Part shown: positions 1 to 6,649 of the stretch, piece by piece
How positions within the stretch are numbered: position 1 is the first letter of the stretch
Layout of the letters: each line of letters begins with the position of its first letter
NCBI GenBank assembly: GCA_021161135.1
Contig: JAGHBD010000042.1
Coordinates: 1 to 8,699, forward strand
From: Thermoplasmata archaeon
GTDB taxonomy: Archaea > Thermoplasmatota > E2 > UBA202 > JdFR-43
Direction: 5' to 3'
DNA length: 8,699 nt
Program-made: the position numbers and the translations under genes
The notes under the pieces: generated by a model
Database searches by the model: none
What the model saw: only the letters and a program-made list of their open reading frames with translations
Told to the model about the DNA's origin: nothing

Positions 1-549
1 ATACTCAAAATAAGGGCTGGAGATGTAATTTATATCAGTGGGACAGTTGTTACAGCAAGAGATGAGGCACATAAAATGGCTATAGAGGCTTTTGACGAAG
101 GAAAGGAGTTACCAGTGGATTTCTCAAAGGTTGCTGTATTTCATTGTGGGCCAATAGTGAAGAAAGAAGGAGATGAATGGAAAATAGTTGCAGCTGGGCC
201 GACGACGAGCAGCAGGATGGAAATTTTTGAATACGATTTTATAAAGAGATTTGGCACACGCATCATAATAGGCAAGGGAGGAATGGGGGAGAAAACAGCA
301 AAGGCATGTAAGGAGTTTAAGGCAATATACGCTGCCTTTACTGGTGGCGCCGCCGTGCTGGCTGCAAATGCTGTGAAGAGGGTGAGAGATGTTTTCTGGC
401 TTGAAGAGCTTGGAATGCCAGAGGCGCTATGGGTTCTGGAAGTGGAGAATTTTGGTCCGCTAACGGTAACAATAGATGCTCATGGAAGGAATTTAACGGA
501 AGAGGTGAAAGAGAAAGCGAGAGAAATAGCGGCAAAAATTGATTTCTAA
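1..549 (+). CDS. Class I fumarate hydratase, beta (C-terminal) subunit, 5' partial
   Basis: This is the beta subunit of an iron-sulfur class I fumarase/tartrate dehydratase, which with its alpha partner interconverts fumarate and malate in the cytoplasm. The frame is open from base 1. The first visible residues include GDVIYISGTVVTARDEAHK, the typical start of the family, so only about ten residues are missing upstream. Later family landmarks are FHCGPIV, the AAGPTTSSRM segment, GKGGMG and the FTGGAA stretch. An internal ATG at 76 would cut off the conserved TARDEAH segment and is not the start. The visible 182 codons match a stand-alone archaeal beta subunit rather than the fused bacterial form; the alpha gene presumably lies upstream, outside the window. 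The stop codon overlaps that of the opposite-strand gene by a few bases. A related Fe-S dehydratase such as L-tartrate dehydratase beta cannot be excluded. Confidence 0.9.
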   Translation: MLKIRAGDVIYISGTVVTARDEAHKMAIEAFDEGKELPVDFSKVAVFHCGPIVKKEGDEWKIVAAGPTTSSRMEIFEYDFIKRFGTRIIIGKGGMGEKTAKACKEFKAIYAAFTGGAAVLAANAVKRVRDVFWLEELGMPEALWVLEVENFGPLTVTIDAHGRNLTEEVKEKAREIAAKIDF

Positions 550-827
550 CGAATAAACAGAGAAAGAATCTCTGAAAGGAATGCGAATGCCACCATAGCG
601 CCGCCCACTATTCCAAAAATTCTTCCTGCTAGGAAGGAGAGTAAAATAAGGAATATGCCCAAGGTAACGCTGAGAAATACTGCATAATCGAGCATATTTG
701 GCTTCATTGGTTTAATGCGGGATTTTGCTTTATAGTTGCGAAATGCTCTGATGAAATCTTTTAGCACAGGATTGCTTTTCTCATCTTTCTTCGGAGAATA
801 GCCCATTACCCTGACTATCTTTGACAC
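546..827 (-). CDS. Small two-helix membrane protein of unknown function
   Basis: I do not recognise this 93-residue protein. Residues 1-45 are polar and basic, including the AFRNYKAKSRIKPMKPN stretch. They are followed by two hydrophobic segments at about 47-66 and 69-90, joined by a very short turn, with almost no C-terminal tail. This suggests a membrane hairpin with a positively charged N-terminal domain in the cytoplasm. The start is GTG at 827, chosen because an AT-rich box is centred about 22 bases upstream, which suits a leaderless transcript. ATG at 806 (86 residues) is the alternative and has a GGG only a few bases before it. The gene diverges from the radical SAM gene and converges with fumarase beta, sharing overlapping stop codons. 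The clean open frame, distinct protein character and promoter placement support a real gene. Function is unknown. Confidence 0.65.
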   Translation of the reverse strand: MSKIVRVMGYSPKKDEKSNPVLKDFIRAFRNYKAKSRIKPMKPNMLDYAVFLSVTLGIFLILLSFLAGRIFGIVGGAMVAFAFLSEILSLFIR

Positions 828-844
828 GGTAATAAACAGGTAGC

Positions 845-853
845 AATATTAAA
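845..853. promoter_or_regulatory. Shared TATA-like box between divergent genes
   Basis: AATATTAAA lies in the 46-base gap between the GTG start at 827 (-) and the ATG start at 874 (+). Its centre, about 849, is 22 bases from one start and 25 from the other. That is the spacing expected if each transcript begins at or next to its start codon. The core AATATT is self-complementary, so it can be read in either direction. Neither start has a good Shine-Dalgarno. Promoter activity is inferred from position and composition only. Confidence 0.5.
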
Positions 854-873
854 GCATTATCTTATTATTTTCA

Positions 874-1839
874 ATGCATGAGGCTTTATTGTGTTGCGAT
901 GACAGATGCAATTTATGCCACAGAAAATGCAGGATAAAGAGTGGTGAGAGTGGCTATTGTGGGGCGAGGATAAACATCAATGGAAAGATATACACGCTTA
1001 CCTATGGCAATTTAAGTGCCATCGAGCTGCGCCCCATGGAAATAAAGCCCTTCTTTCATTTCTATCCGGGAAGCTATGCATTGACATTTTCCACATATTC
1101 ATGCAATTTTCACTGCCCTTGGTGCCAGAACTGGCATATTTCAATGAAAAACCCTATGGCAAGATATTCAATGATTTCTCCAGAAAAACTTGTTGAGATG
1201 GCAGGGCAACATGGCTTGTGTGCAAGTTTTAATGAGCCAACGCTGCTCTTCGAATATTGCATAGATGTTTTTAAACTAAGCAGGGGCAGAAATAGCATTG
1301 TTTCCAATGGTTATATGAGCAGGGAAGCATTAAAAATGTTGCATGAAGCGGGGCTCAATGCAATGAATATTGATATAAAGGGTGATGAGGAGGTGTATAA
1401 AAAGTATCTCAAGGCGGATGAAAAACATGTATGGAAGATTGCAGAATATGCAAAAAAGCTTGGAATACATGTTGAAATTGTGAATTTGGTTGTGACGGGC
1501 GTAAATGATGGCATCGAACAGATTAATGAAGTAATAGAAAAGCATCTAAAATATGTGGGCAGCAGCACGCCAATCCATTTCACCCGTTATTTTCCTGCAT
1601 ATAAATTTCATGCACCTCCTCCGCCCGTTGAAAAGCTTGAGTATGCATGTGAAAGGGCAAGAAAAGAGGGGATTTTATATGCATATATCGGTAATGTTCC
1701 TGGCCACAGATATGAAAATACATACTGCCATAATTGCGGCACACTTTTAATCAAAAGATATGGGAGCAGCATGATGAAAAATTATTTGAAGGAGAGTAAA
1801 TGCCCTCGCTGTAAGGCGGAATTGCCCATCATATTGTAA
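874..1839 (+). CDS. amrS: AmrS-type radical SAM protein (AmmeMemoRadiSam system)
   Basis: This 321-residue protein matches the AmrS family of radical SAM enzymes, distant relatives of pyruvate-formate-lyase activases. Three cysteine regions are visible. The N-terminal one has C12, C15, C19 and C29 (CNLCHRKC followed by GYCGAR). The radical SAM cluster site is C77-x3-C81-x2-C84, in SCNFHCPWCQNW. A C-terminal zinc-ribbon-like pair has C285/C288 and C310/C313. Other family hallmarks are YGNLSAIELRPMEIKP, HFYPGS and GNVPGHRYENTYCHNCG. The enzyme should bind a [4Fe-4S] cluster and cleave S-adenosylmethionine; its substrate is not established as far as I know. The partners that name the system (AMMECR1-like and Memo-like proteins) are not in this window. 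The ATG at 874 gives a normal N-terminus and suits a leaderless transcript from the box at 845-853. The 3' end overlaps the opposite-strand toxin by 11 bases. Confidence 0.9.
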   Translation: MHEALLCCDDRCNLCHRKCRIKSGESGYCGARININGKIYTLTYGNLSAIELRPMEIKPFFHFYPGSYALTFSTYSCNFHCPWCQNWHISMKNPMARYSMISPEKLVEMAGQHGLCASFNEPTLLFEYCIDVFKLSRGRNSIVSNGYMSREALKMLHEAGLNAMNIDIKGDEEVYKKYLKADEKHVWKIAEYAKKLGIHVEIVNLVVTGVNDGIEQINEVIEKHLKYVGSSTPIHFTRYFPAYKFHAPPPPVEKLEYACERARKEGILYAYIGNVPGHRYENTYCHNCGTLLIKRYGSSMMKNYLKESKCPRCKAELPIIL

Positions 1840-2110
1840 TAAAATAGCTTACTGCAAATTTATCGCGCAAATTTTCGTCTATCTCTCCAAGCTCTCCCAC
1901 AACAAGCTCTTTCAATACTGTTGCGATTTTATCAAGTTTTATAACAGAATCTGTTTTCAAGCCCGTTCCCTTGAAAGCTGGCTGCTTGGAGGTTATCAGT
2001 ACATCTGTATCAGATAATTCAGCTGGAATCCTCGAGGATATGAAAGCCACAATAACATCTCTTTTTCCTTCATGAATTACCAAAGCAGGGCGTAATTTGG
2101 CAAAAGACAA
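1829..2110 (-). CDS. PemK/MazF-like toxin, N-terminus lost by frame break
   Basis: The protein resembles PemK/MazF-type endoribonuclease toxins, which cleave mRNA. It has the LRPALVI strand containing the family's conserved Arg-Pro, then VIVAFISSRIP, and a GLKTDSVIKLDKIATV segment typical of the middle of the fold. The frame opens only at TTG 2110, giving 93 residues that begin just before the Arg-Pro strand. No ATG, GTG or other TTG exists in frame between the antitoxin stop and this codon. The expected first strand is encoded just upstream in another frame (see 2122-2154). Unless the sequence is wrong or translation shifts frame, the product is truncated and may be inactive. The antitoxin gene lies 39 bases upstream on the same strand. 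The 3' end overlaps amrS convergently by 11 bases. Family assignment is fairly safe; activity is doubtful. Confidence 0.7.
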   Translation of the reverse strand: MSFAKLRPALVIHEGKRDVIVAFISSRIPAELSDTDVLITSKQPAFKGTGLKTDSVIKLDKIATVLKELVVGELGEIDENLRDKFAVSYFITI

Positions 2111-2121
2111 ATTAGTAAACG

Positions 2122-2154
2122 AAAAGGAATCAAAACAATTTTTCCCTTCTTACT
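2122..2154 (-). pseudogene. Out-of-frame remnant of the toxin's first beta strand
   Basis: Read on the minus strand from 2154, the codons give SKKGKIVLIPF, almost exactly how PemK-type toxins begin (Met-Lys-x-Gly-x-Ile-Val-Leu-x-Pro-Phe). The continuation, SFTNLSFAKLRPALV, is in the adjacent frame. Restoring one base between 2119 and 2122 (for example a C) would join them as IPFPFTNLSFAKLRPALV, the canonical family sequence. The first codon is AGT instead of a start. An ancestral ATGA overlap with the antitoxin stop would explain the region, but that is inference. The GAAGGG at 2144-2149 is now too far from TTG 2110 to act as its ribosome binding site. Confidence 0.6.
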
Positions 2155-2326
2155 TTAAATCTTCAATTTTGTAAATATCTGGCTCCTCATCTAAAAATTC
2201 GGACAAAGATTTTTCTGATAATTTCATTAATGGAATGGCTTCTCTTTCATACAATAATTCATCCAACTTCCTGGATATTTCTGCTAATCGTTGCTTTATA
2301 TCTTTGATTTCGACTTCAATACTCAT
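2150..2326 (-). CDS. Antitoxin of the PemK/MazF-like module
   Basis: This 58-residue gene starts at ATG 2326 and ends at TAA 2150-2152. The product begins MSIEVEIKDIKQRLAEISRK and ends EEPDIYKIEDLK. Residues 1-30 are a charged, probably helical, coiled-coil-like segment. The second half contains LMKLSEKSLSEFLDEEPDIY, which resembles the toxin-binding tails of small archaeal antitoxins encoded just before PemK or PIN toxins. Such proteins bind and neutralise the toxin and usually repress their own operon. The identification rests on small size, acidic tail, position immediately before the toxin and the resemblance recalled above; no DNA-binding fold is obvious. If one A were added near the stop, the tail would continue VRRE, so the C-terminus may also have been altered, though this is speculative. 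A weak AT-rich box at 2347-2354 fits a leaderless start. Confidence 0.6.
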   Translation of the reverse strand: MSIEVEIKDIKQRLAEISRKLDELLYEREAIPLMKLSEKSLSEFLDEEPDIYKIEDLK

Positions 2327-2346
2327 GTTAAAATAATATTACCTAC

Positions 2347-2354
2347 ATAATAAT
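2347..2354 (-). promoter_or_regulatory. Weak TATA-like box for the antitoxin-toxin operon
   Basis: On the minus strand this reads ATTATTAT, centred 24 bases upstream of the antitoxin ATG at 2326. The spacing suits a leaderless transcript, but the whole region is AT-rich, so the call is weak. Confidence 0.3.
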
Positions 2355-2391
2355 GAAAATAGGCTGTTTGATGGTAAATAAATGTGAAAAC

Positions 2392-2399
2392 TTTAAGTA
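2392..2399 (+). promoter_or_regulatory. TATA-like box for the pyrophosphatase gene
   Basis: TTTAAGTA is centred 23.5 bases before ATG 2419, the same distance as at other leaderless starts here (6626 and 8013). It lies inside the extended reading frame that opens at 2353, so it argues that translation really begins at 2419. Confidence 0.45.
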
Positions 2400-2418
2400 T
2401 GCTGCTCCTTTCCCAAAT

Positions 2419-4407
2419 ATGCTTGATGCGCTTCCATTGGTTGTGGGTGTTTTATCGCTTGCAGTGGCTGCTGGAATGGCGATTTACATTCTTAAAAAGC
2501 CGAAGGGCGATAAAAAAATGCAGGAAATAGCGGAGGCAATTCATAAAGGGGCTATAGCTTTTCTCAATGAAGAATATAAAATTATCGTGGTTTTCGTTGC
2601 CATCGTTACCCTTGCCCTTCTTGCAGCCAGCCATTACACAGATATGCCGTGGCAAACCAGCCTTGCATTCCTCACAGGTGCCTTTTTCTCCGCATTAGCA
2701 GGCAATATTGGCATGAGAATAGCGACGGTAGCCAATGTAAGGGCGGCGGAAGCGGCAAAAAAAAGTTTGAAAGACGGCTTGATAATCGCTTTTTCTTCAG
2801 GCTCTGTAATGGGACTTACTGTTGTGGGGCTTGGCATAATAGGTGTAGCGTCATTCTTCCTTTTATTTGAAGAAAAGGCATCAAGCATTCTCTTCGGCTT
2901 TGGTTTTGGGGCAAGCAGCATAGCTTTATTTGCAAGAGTGGGAGGCGGGATATATACGAAGTCGGCAGATGTAGGCGCAGACTTGGTGGGTAAAGTTGAA
3001 GCAGGCATACCAGAAGATGATCCCCGCAATCCTGCCGTTATTGCGGATAATGTTGGAGATAATGTTGGAGATGTCGCTGGCATGGGTGCAGATTTATTTG
3101 AATCATATGTTGATTCAATAATTTCAGCTATAACCCTTGCCATAATAGCTGCTGTGTATAAAAACGGCGATCTATATCCGCTCATTATAGCTGCATTGGG
3201 AACCATCGCCTCCATAATTGGAATGGGTTTTGTGAGAGGAAAAAATCTCTATGCAGCTTTGAGAAACGGGCTATTTGGGGCGGCAATAGTTTTCGCTGCA
3301 TTAGCATTTATCGCAACAAAATACATGCTCGAGGATTTGAAGCCATATTATGCTGTGCTCGTCGGCCTAATAGATGGCATTATTATCGGGCTTACGACAG
3401 AATATTTCACCTCCGAGCAGAGAAAGCCAGCTCAACAAATAGCTCATGCCTCTCAAACGGGGGCGGCGACAAACATTCTGCAGGGACTCGCTGTTGGAAT
3501 GATGAGCACAGCCATCCCCATAATTTCAACATGCGTTGCAATGATTCTCGCTTTTGAATTTGCGGGCTTTTACGGCGTTGCTTTAGCTGCCATAGGAATG
3601 CTTTCGACACTTGGCATCTCACTGGCAACAGATTGTTATGGGCCCGTAGCCGACAATGCTGCTGGCATAGCGGAGATGGCTGGGCTGGGGGAGGAAACGA
3701 GGAAAAGGGCGGAAGCTTTAGATGCTGTGGGAAATACAACGGCTGCGATGGGAAAGGGCTTTGCCATTGGCTCAGCTGCAATAACTGCCTTAGCCCTAAT
3801 CTTCACTTTCGTGGAAAAAGCAAAGGAATTGATGGGAAAGGAAATAAATCTTACCCTCACATCCCCCTATCTCATGGCTGGCGTTTTCATTGGAGCAATG
3901 CTCCCATTCATTTTCTCTTCGATAACCATAGGAGCTGTCGGGAGGGCGGCGGAAAAAATGGTGAATGAAGTAAGGAGGCAGTTTAAAGAACTTGGCATTC
4001 TCGAAGGCAGAGGAAAACCAGATTATGAGAGGTGCATAAGGATTGCTACAAGGGGTGCTTTAAAGGAAATGATTCTGCCATCCAGCATGGCTGTGGTGGT
4101 GCCTATCGTCATTGGCATATGGCGCATCGAAGCTCTCGTTGGCTTGCTTGCCGGCGCAACAGCATCTGGCTTTTTGATGGCAATATTTCTTGCAAATGCT
4201 GGCGGTGCGTGGGACAATGCGAAGAAGTATATTGAGGCAGGTAACCTTGGCGGAAAGGGAAGCTTTGCCCACAAGGCGGCAGTGGTCGGCGATACAGTTG
4301 GCGACCCATGCAAGGATACAGCGGGGCCATCTTTAAATATCCTAATAAAGCTCATGTCAATTGTGAGTCTTGTTTTCCTTCCTCTATTTGTAAAATTTGC
4401 AGGATAA
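2419..4407 (+). CDS. hppA: Membrane-bound ion-translocating pyrophosphatase, K+-dependent type
   Basis: This integral membrane pump hydrolyses cytoplasmic pyrophosphate and moves H+ and/or Na+ outward. From ATG 2419 it has 662 residues, normal for the prokaryotic family, with many hydrophobic helices. Substrate-site motifs are intact: [11 protein letters not shown] with DNVGDNVGD (from residue 184), and [17 protein letters not shown] (from 625), where Cys replaces the more usual Phe or Leu. [10 protein letters not shown] (438-447) has Ala and Gly where K+-independent enzymes have Lys and Thr, so potassium dependence is predicted. In helix DLFESYVD (225-232), Glu228 sits at the position typical of Na+-pumping and related enzymes, and Asp232 aligns with the plant H+-pump glutamate. 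The frame extends upstream to ATG 2353, adding 22 polar residues not expected in the family; I prefer 2419 because a TATA-like box precedes it. An amino acid permease follows in the same operon. Confidence 0.93.
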   Translation: MLDALPLVVGVLSLAVAAGMAIYILKKPKGDKKMQEIAEAIHKGAIAFLNEEYKIIVVFVAIVTLALLAASHYTDMPWQTSLAFLTGAFFSALAGNIGMRIATVANVRAAEAAKKSLKDGLIIAFSSGSVMGLTVVGLGIIGVASFFLLFEEKASSILFGFGFGASSIALFARVGGGIYTKSADVGADLVGKVEAGIPEDDPRNPAVIADNVGDNVGDVAGMGADLFESYVDSIISAITLAIIAAVYKNGDLYPLIIAALGTIASIIGMGFVRGKNLYAALRNGLFGAAIVFAALAFIATKYMLEDLKPYYAVLVGLIDGIIIGLTTEYFTSEQRKPAQQIAHASQTGAATNILQGLAVGMMSTAIPIISTCVAMILAFEFAGFYGVALAAIGMLSTLGISLATDCYGPVADNAAGIAEMAGLGEETRKRAEALDAVGNTTAAMGKGFAIGSAAITALALIFTFVEKAKELMGKEINLTLTSPYLMAGVFIGAMLPFIFSSITIGAVGRAAEKMVNEVRRQFKELGILEGRGKPDYERCIRIATRGALKEMILPSSMAVVVPIVIGIWRIEALVGLLAGATASGFLMAIFLANAGGAWDNAKKYIEAGNLGGKGSFAHKAAVVGDTVGDPCKDTAGPSLNILIKLMSIVSLVFLPLFVKFAG

Positions 4408-4408
4408 A

Positions 4409-5830
4409 ATGGAATTAAAAAGAGAGCTTGGGCTTAAGGAAGTTGTGGCGACTGTGGTTACCTCTGTAATTGGGGGAGGGCTTTTTATTTCAACGATACA
4501 GATACAGAGTAAGGTAAATGTTGGCTCTGCAATTATTCTCTCATATATTATAGCAGCCATTCCAGCCTTTTTAATGGCTTTATGCTATGCGGTACTCTCC
4601 TCAGCTTTACCTTCTTCTGGCGGAGAATATGTTTTTGTCAGCAGGATAATAGATCCTTTCATCGGCTTCATATCCACGTGGGCAAGATGGTTTGCCATGA
4701 TTGCAACAATAGCAGCGATGGCTGTAGGAGATATAATTTTGATAAATAACTTCTTTGATGTCCTTGGCATGCATGCAGCTGTTGATTTTATAGCAGCGAA
4801 TATACAGATTATTGCCATAGTACTCGTTATTCTCTTTTTCCTGATAAACTACCTTGGCGTTAAGGTTTATGGAAGGGTTCAGACGGCAATGTTTGTGCTT
4901 TTGATGCTGGGCATTTCTTTGCTTATTATATTTGGCATAAGAAATGTGAGTTTGAGCAACCTTGAATATTCATTCCATTTCAACATGGAAAATATTGCCA
5001 TGGCGAGCAGTTTAATTTTCTTTAGTTACATTGGCTTTGCAGCAATAGCAAATGCTGGAGATGAGGTTAAGGAGCCGGAAAAAACGCTGCCCAAAGGAAT
5101 TACGGTATCGATGTTTGCAATAGCTCTTGCCTACATTTTTGTTGCTCTCGTAACCTATGGCTCAATGAGCCCTTCATTTTATGATTCTTACGATTTCTCT
5201 TCTGGCTCTGTGCCCGATTTAATGGCGAATTTTCTTCCCGCAGCTATAGCTGTATATGTTGCTTTTGCTGGCTCAATTGCAATCATTTCCGACATAAATC
5301 CAATGATGCTTGCAACATCCCGCCTTGCCTTTGCATGGGCGAGAGATAAAATAGTGCCAGAGAGGATGGCGGAGTTAAATAAATTTGGTGTGCCGAAGTG
5401 GTCACTTGTGATAAATACCATTGTTGCAATCATAATAATAATTTTTGCCAAAGTTTTCATGAATGTTGTCATGATGATAAATATGGCTGTTCTGCTCATT
5501 TATATGGCAATATCCACAGCAACCCTCATTTTACCTTACAAACATCCGGAAATTTTCAGCAAGGCAAAGTTTAAGTTTGGCGGGATATGGGCTGTTGCAC
5601 TAGCAGGATTGCTTCTCTCAGCCCTTTTCTTTGGCTACATTCTGCAGCTTGATGGAGCCATGCCTGGTTTTCTTTTCCTTCTTGCATGGATTGGTGTAGG
5701 AGGCGTTGTTTATGTGGCAACAATGGAATCACATCGCCTGCCATGGAGGATTTATAAGGAGCAGAAGAAGGAGAAGGAGATGCTTGACAGGGCTACGATA
5801 GAAAGATTGCTGAAAAGGGTGAGGCGATAA
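4409..5830 (+). CDS. APC-superfamily amino acid permease
   Basis: The 473-residue protein is a cytoplasmic-membrane amino acid transporter of the APC superfamily. Helix 1 carries the broken-helix motif SVIGGGLF (19-26), where the substrate backbone binds. [22 protein letters not shown] (about 66-87) is the family's helix 2-3 signature. [26 protein letters not shown] is the helix 6 and following-loop signature. About 12 hydrophobic segments are present, with a charged C-terminal tail (EQKKEKEM...). ATG 4409 lies one base after the pyrophosphatase stop, with AGGA just upstream. TTG 4397 in the same frame would overlap the pyrophosphatase and is less likely. The tight spacing indicates one transcript and probably translational coupling. 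Substrate cannot be told from sequence; uptake driven by an ion gradient, possibly the one made by the pyrophosphatase, is an inference. Confidence 0.88.
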   Translation: MELKRELGLKEVVATVVTSVIGGGLFISTIQIQSKVNVGSAIILSYIIAAIPAFLMALCYAVLSSALPSSGGEYVFVSRIIDPFIGFISTWARWFAMIATIAAMAVGDIILINNFFDVLGMHAAVDFIAANIQIIAIVLVILFFLINYLGVKVYGRVQTAMFVLLMLGISLLIIFGIRNVSLSNLEYSFHFNMENIAMASSLIFFSYIGFAAIANAGDEVKEPEKTLPKGITVSMFAIALAYIFVALVTYGSMSPSFYDSYDFSSGSVPDLMANFLPAAIAVYVAFAGSIAIISDINPMMLATSRLAFAWARDKIVPERMAELNKFGVPKWSLVINTIVAIIIIIFAKVFMNVVMMINMAVLLIYMAISTATLILPYKHPEIFSKAKFKFGGIWAVALAGLLLSALFFGYILQLDGAMPGFLFLLAWIGVGGVVYVATMESHRLPWRIYKEQKKEKEMLDRATIERLLKRVRR

Positions 5831-5840
5831 TTTTATATTA
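5831..5840 (+). promoter_or_regulatory. TATA box of the Alba gene
   Basis: TTTTATATTA begins directly after the permease stop codon and is the most canonical TATA box in the window. Transcription should start near 5859, leaving a leader of about 14 bases that carries the Shine-Dalgarno. Alba would therefore be transcribed independently of the upstream operon. Confidence 0.65.
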
Positions 5841-5860
5841 CACATCTCTATTTCCATGAA

Positions 5861-5866
5861 GGAGGG
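5861..5866 (+). promoter_or_regulatory. Strong Shine-Dalgarno of the Alba gene
   Basis: GGAGGG lies six bases before ATG 5873. It is the only perfect-looking ribosome binding site in the window and fixes this start. Its strength fits the high abundance expected of a chromatin protein. Confidence 0.8.
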
Positions 5867-5872
5867 ATAAAA

Positions 5873-6154
5873 ATGGCAGAGCAACAGGAAAATGTGGTAT
5901 ACGTGGGTAATAAGCCACCAATGAATTATGTACTGGCTGCAATAACCCAGTTGAATTCTGGGGCAAACCAGGTGGCAATAAAAGCGAGAGGTAGGGCAAT
6001 ATCCAGAGCTGTCGATGTGGCAGAGATTGTCAGGAGACGCTTTGTGACAGATGCGCAGATAAAGGATGTAAAGATATACACTGAGGAGCTAACAAACGAC
6101 GAGGGCAACAAGGTAAATGTGTCCTGCATAGAGATTTACCTGGCTCGTGAGTAG
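5873..6154 (+). CDS. albA: Alba, archaeal DNA/RNA-binding chromatin protein
   Basis: This 93-residue protein is Alba, a small dimeric nucleoid protein that coats DNA and also binds RNA. The family core is unmistakable: [16 protein letters not shown] (8-23), then [20 protein letters not shown] with the RGRAIS turn, and a C-terminal strand [11 protein letters not shown]. The acetylatable lysine known from Sulfolobus Alba (the first Lys of GKKP) is Asn13 here; only Lys14 remains. The GNKP form is, to my memory, common in euryarchaeal Alba proteins, so control by that acetylation is not expected but the change is not unusual. The gene has its own TATA box, a strong Shine-Dalgarno and a hairpin terminator that overlaps the stop codon, so it looks like an independent, highly expressed single-gene unit. 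Length is normal for the family. Confidence 0.96.
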   Translation: MAEQQENVVYVGNKPPMNYVLAAITQLNSGANQVAIKARGRAISRAVDVAEIVRRRFVTDAQIKDVKIYTEELTNDEGNKVNVSCIEIYLARE

Positions 6155-6183
6155 CCAGGCCTCTTCTTTTCTTTTTATTTTTG
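6139..6183 (+). terminator. Hairpin plus T-tract terminator of the Alba gene
   Basis: CCTGGCT (6139-6145) and AGCCAGG (6153-6159) form a perfect 7-base-pair stem with a 7-base loop. The loop and 3' arm include the Alba stop codon at 6152-6154. A pyrimidine-rich, T-dominated tract (6161-6183) follows at once. The T-tract alone could terminate archaeal transcription; the added stem resembles a bacterial intrinsic terminator and may also protect the mRNA end or block read-through into the convergent hicA gene. Confidence 0.65.
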
Positions 6184-6189
6184 GGTGTT

Positions 6190-6420
6190 TTATATTTCCT
6201 TAGCCATTTTCATGAATTCATCTTTTGAAATTTTGGCATCCTTTATTATTTTCCTTAAAAGACCTCTGCCTATTTTTTCTCCTTTATGAACGGGAACAAT
6301 TATAACCCTACCATCAGGGTGTTTTAAAATTACATGCGATCCTTTCTTCCTTATTATTTTGAAACCTAGCTTATCTAAAACCTTAATCACTTTATTTGCC
6401 GATAAAGGTTTCAATTTCAT
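6190..6420 (-). CDS. hicA: HicA-family mRNA interferase toxin
   Basis: This 76-residue protein has the double-stranded-RNA-binding-like fold of HicA toxins, which bind and cleave mRNA to arrest growth. The pattern is complete: LSANKVIKVLDKLGFKIIRK helix and strand, GSHVILKHPDGR with the catalytic-type His29, VPVHKGEKIGRGLLRKIIKDA, and a C-terminal helix. It starts at ATG 6420, overlapping the TGA of hicB as ATGA, so the two are translationally coupled. No truncation or missing key residue is seen, so the toxin is predicted to be active. It ends close to the Alba terminator in convergent arrangement. Confidence 0.92.
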   Translation of the reverse strand: MKLKPLSANKVIKVLDKLGFKIIRKKGSHVILKHPDGRVIIVPVHKGEKIGRGLLRKIIKDAKISKDEFMKMAKEI

Positions 6421-6626
6421 ATTTCTACTTGCTGTATACCAACAAATTCTAATTGCTCGTCGTATTTCTCTTCTTCCAAATATAACTCAATGGCTTCTTT
6501 TATCCTTTCGTTCAATTTATCTAAAGACTTAGCTTGTGTGTGACAACCAGGTAGCTCAGCAACACTTGCCACATAATAACCATCCTCATCTCTCTCAATT
6601 ATAACGGTAAATTTTCTTTTTATCAT
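6417..6626 (-). CDS. hicB: HicB-family antitoxin, short form
   Basis: The 69-residue protein is the antitoxin partner of HicA. FTVIIERDEDGYYVASVAELPGC is the HicB N-terminal strand pair, and the SLDKLNERIKEAIELYLEEE helix is the usual following element. It is the short form with only this degraded RNase-H-like domain; longer HicB proteins add a C-terminal DNA-binding domain, which is absent here. It is first in the operon. ATG 6626 has no Shine-Dalgarno but a TATA-like box sits 23.5 bases upstream, so the transcript is probably leaderless. Without a DNA-binding domain, autoregulation would need another route, although an inverted repeat lies at the promoter. Confidence 0.92.
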   Translation of the reverse strand: MIKRKFTVIIERDEDGYYVASVAELPGCHTQAKSLDKLNERIKEAIELYLEEEKYDEQLEFVGIQQVEI

Positions 6627-6631
6627 TGATG

Positions 6632-6649
6632 AATAAGCATAATCTTATT
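6632..6649. repeat. Inverted repeat at the hicBA promoter, candidate operator
   Basis: AATAAG (6632-6637) and CTTATT (6644-6649) form an 18-base inverted repeat with a 6-base spacer, overlapping the TATA-like box and the expected transcription start. The position suits repressor binding, but the repeat is short and AT-rich, so chance is possible. Confidence 0.3.

Noticed and set aside
2353..2418. Extended pyrophosphatase N-terminus from ATG 2353
   Set aside because: It adds 22 polar residues not expected in the family and would leave the well-spaced TATA-like box at 2392-2399 inside the coding region. It is not excluded outright.
2634..3215. Long open frame on the minus strand opposite the pyrophosphatase
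   Set aside because: It mirrors a strongly conserved coding region, has a composition rich in Ala, Pro and Ser typical of antisense frames, and shows no family motif or promoter.
3407..3781. 124-codon minus-strand frame inside the pyrophosphatase
   Set aside because: It is an antisense shadow of conserved membrane helices and has a low-complexity Pro/Ser/Gln composition.
4397..4411. TTG 4397 as the permease start
   Set aside because: It would overlap the pyrophosphatase by 11 bases and add four residues. ATG 4409, one base after the stop, has AGGA upstream and gives a normal family N-terminus.
5856..5870. Mini-frame ATG AAG GAG GGA TAA just before Alba, near the predicted transcript start
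   Set aside because: Its codons are simply the Shine-Dalgarno and flanking bases, the predicted transcript start falls at or after its ATG, and a leader peptide of four residues cannot be supported.
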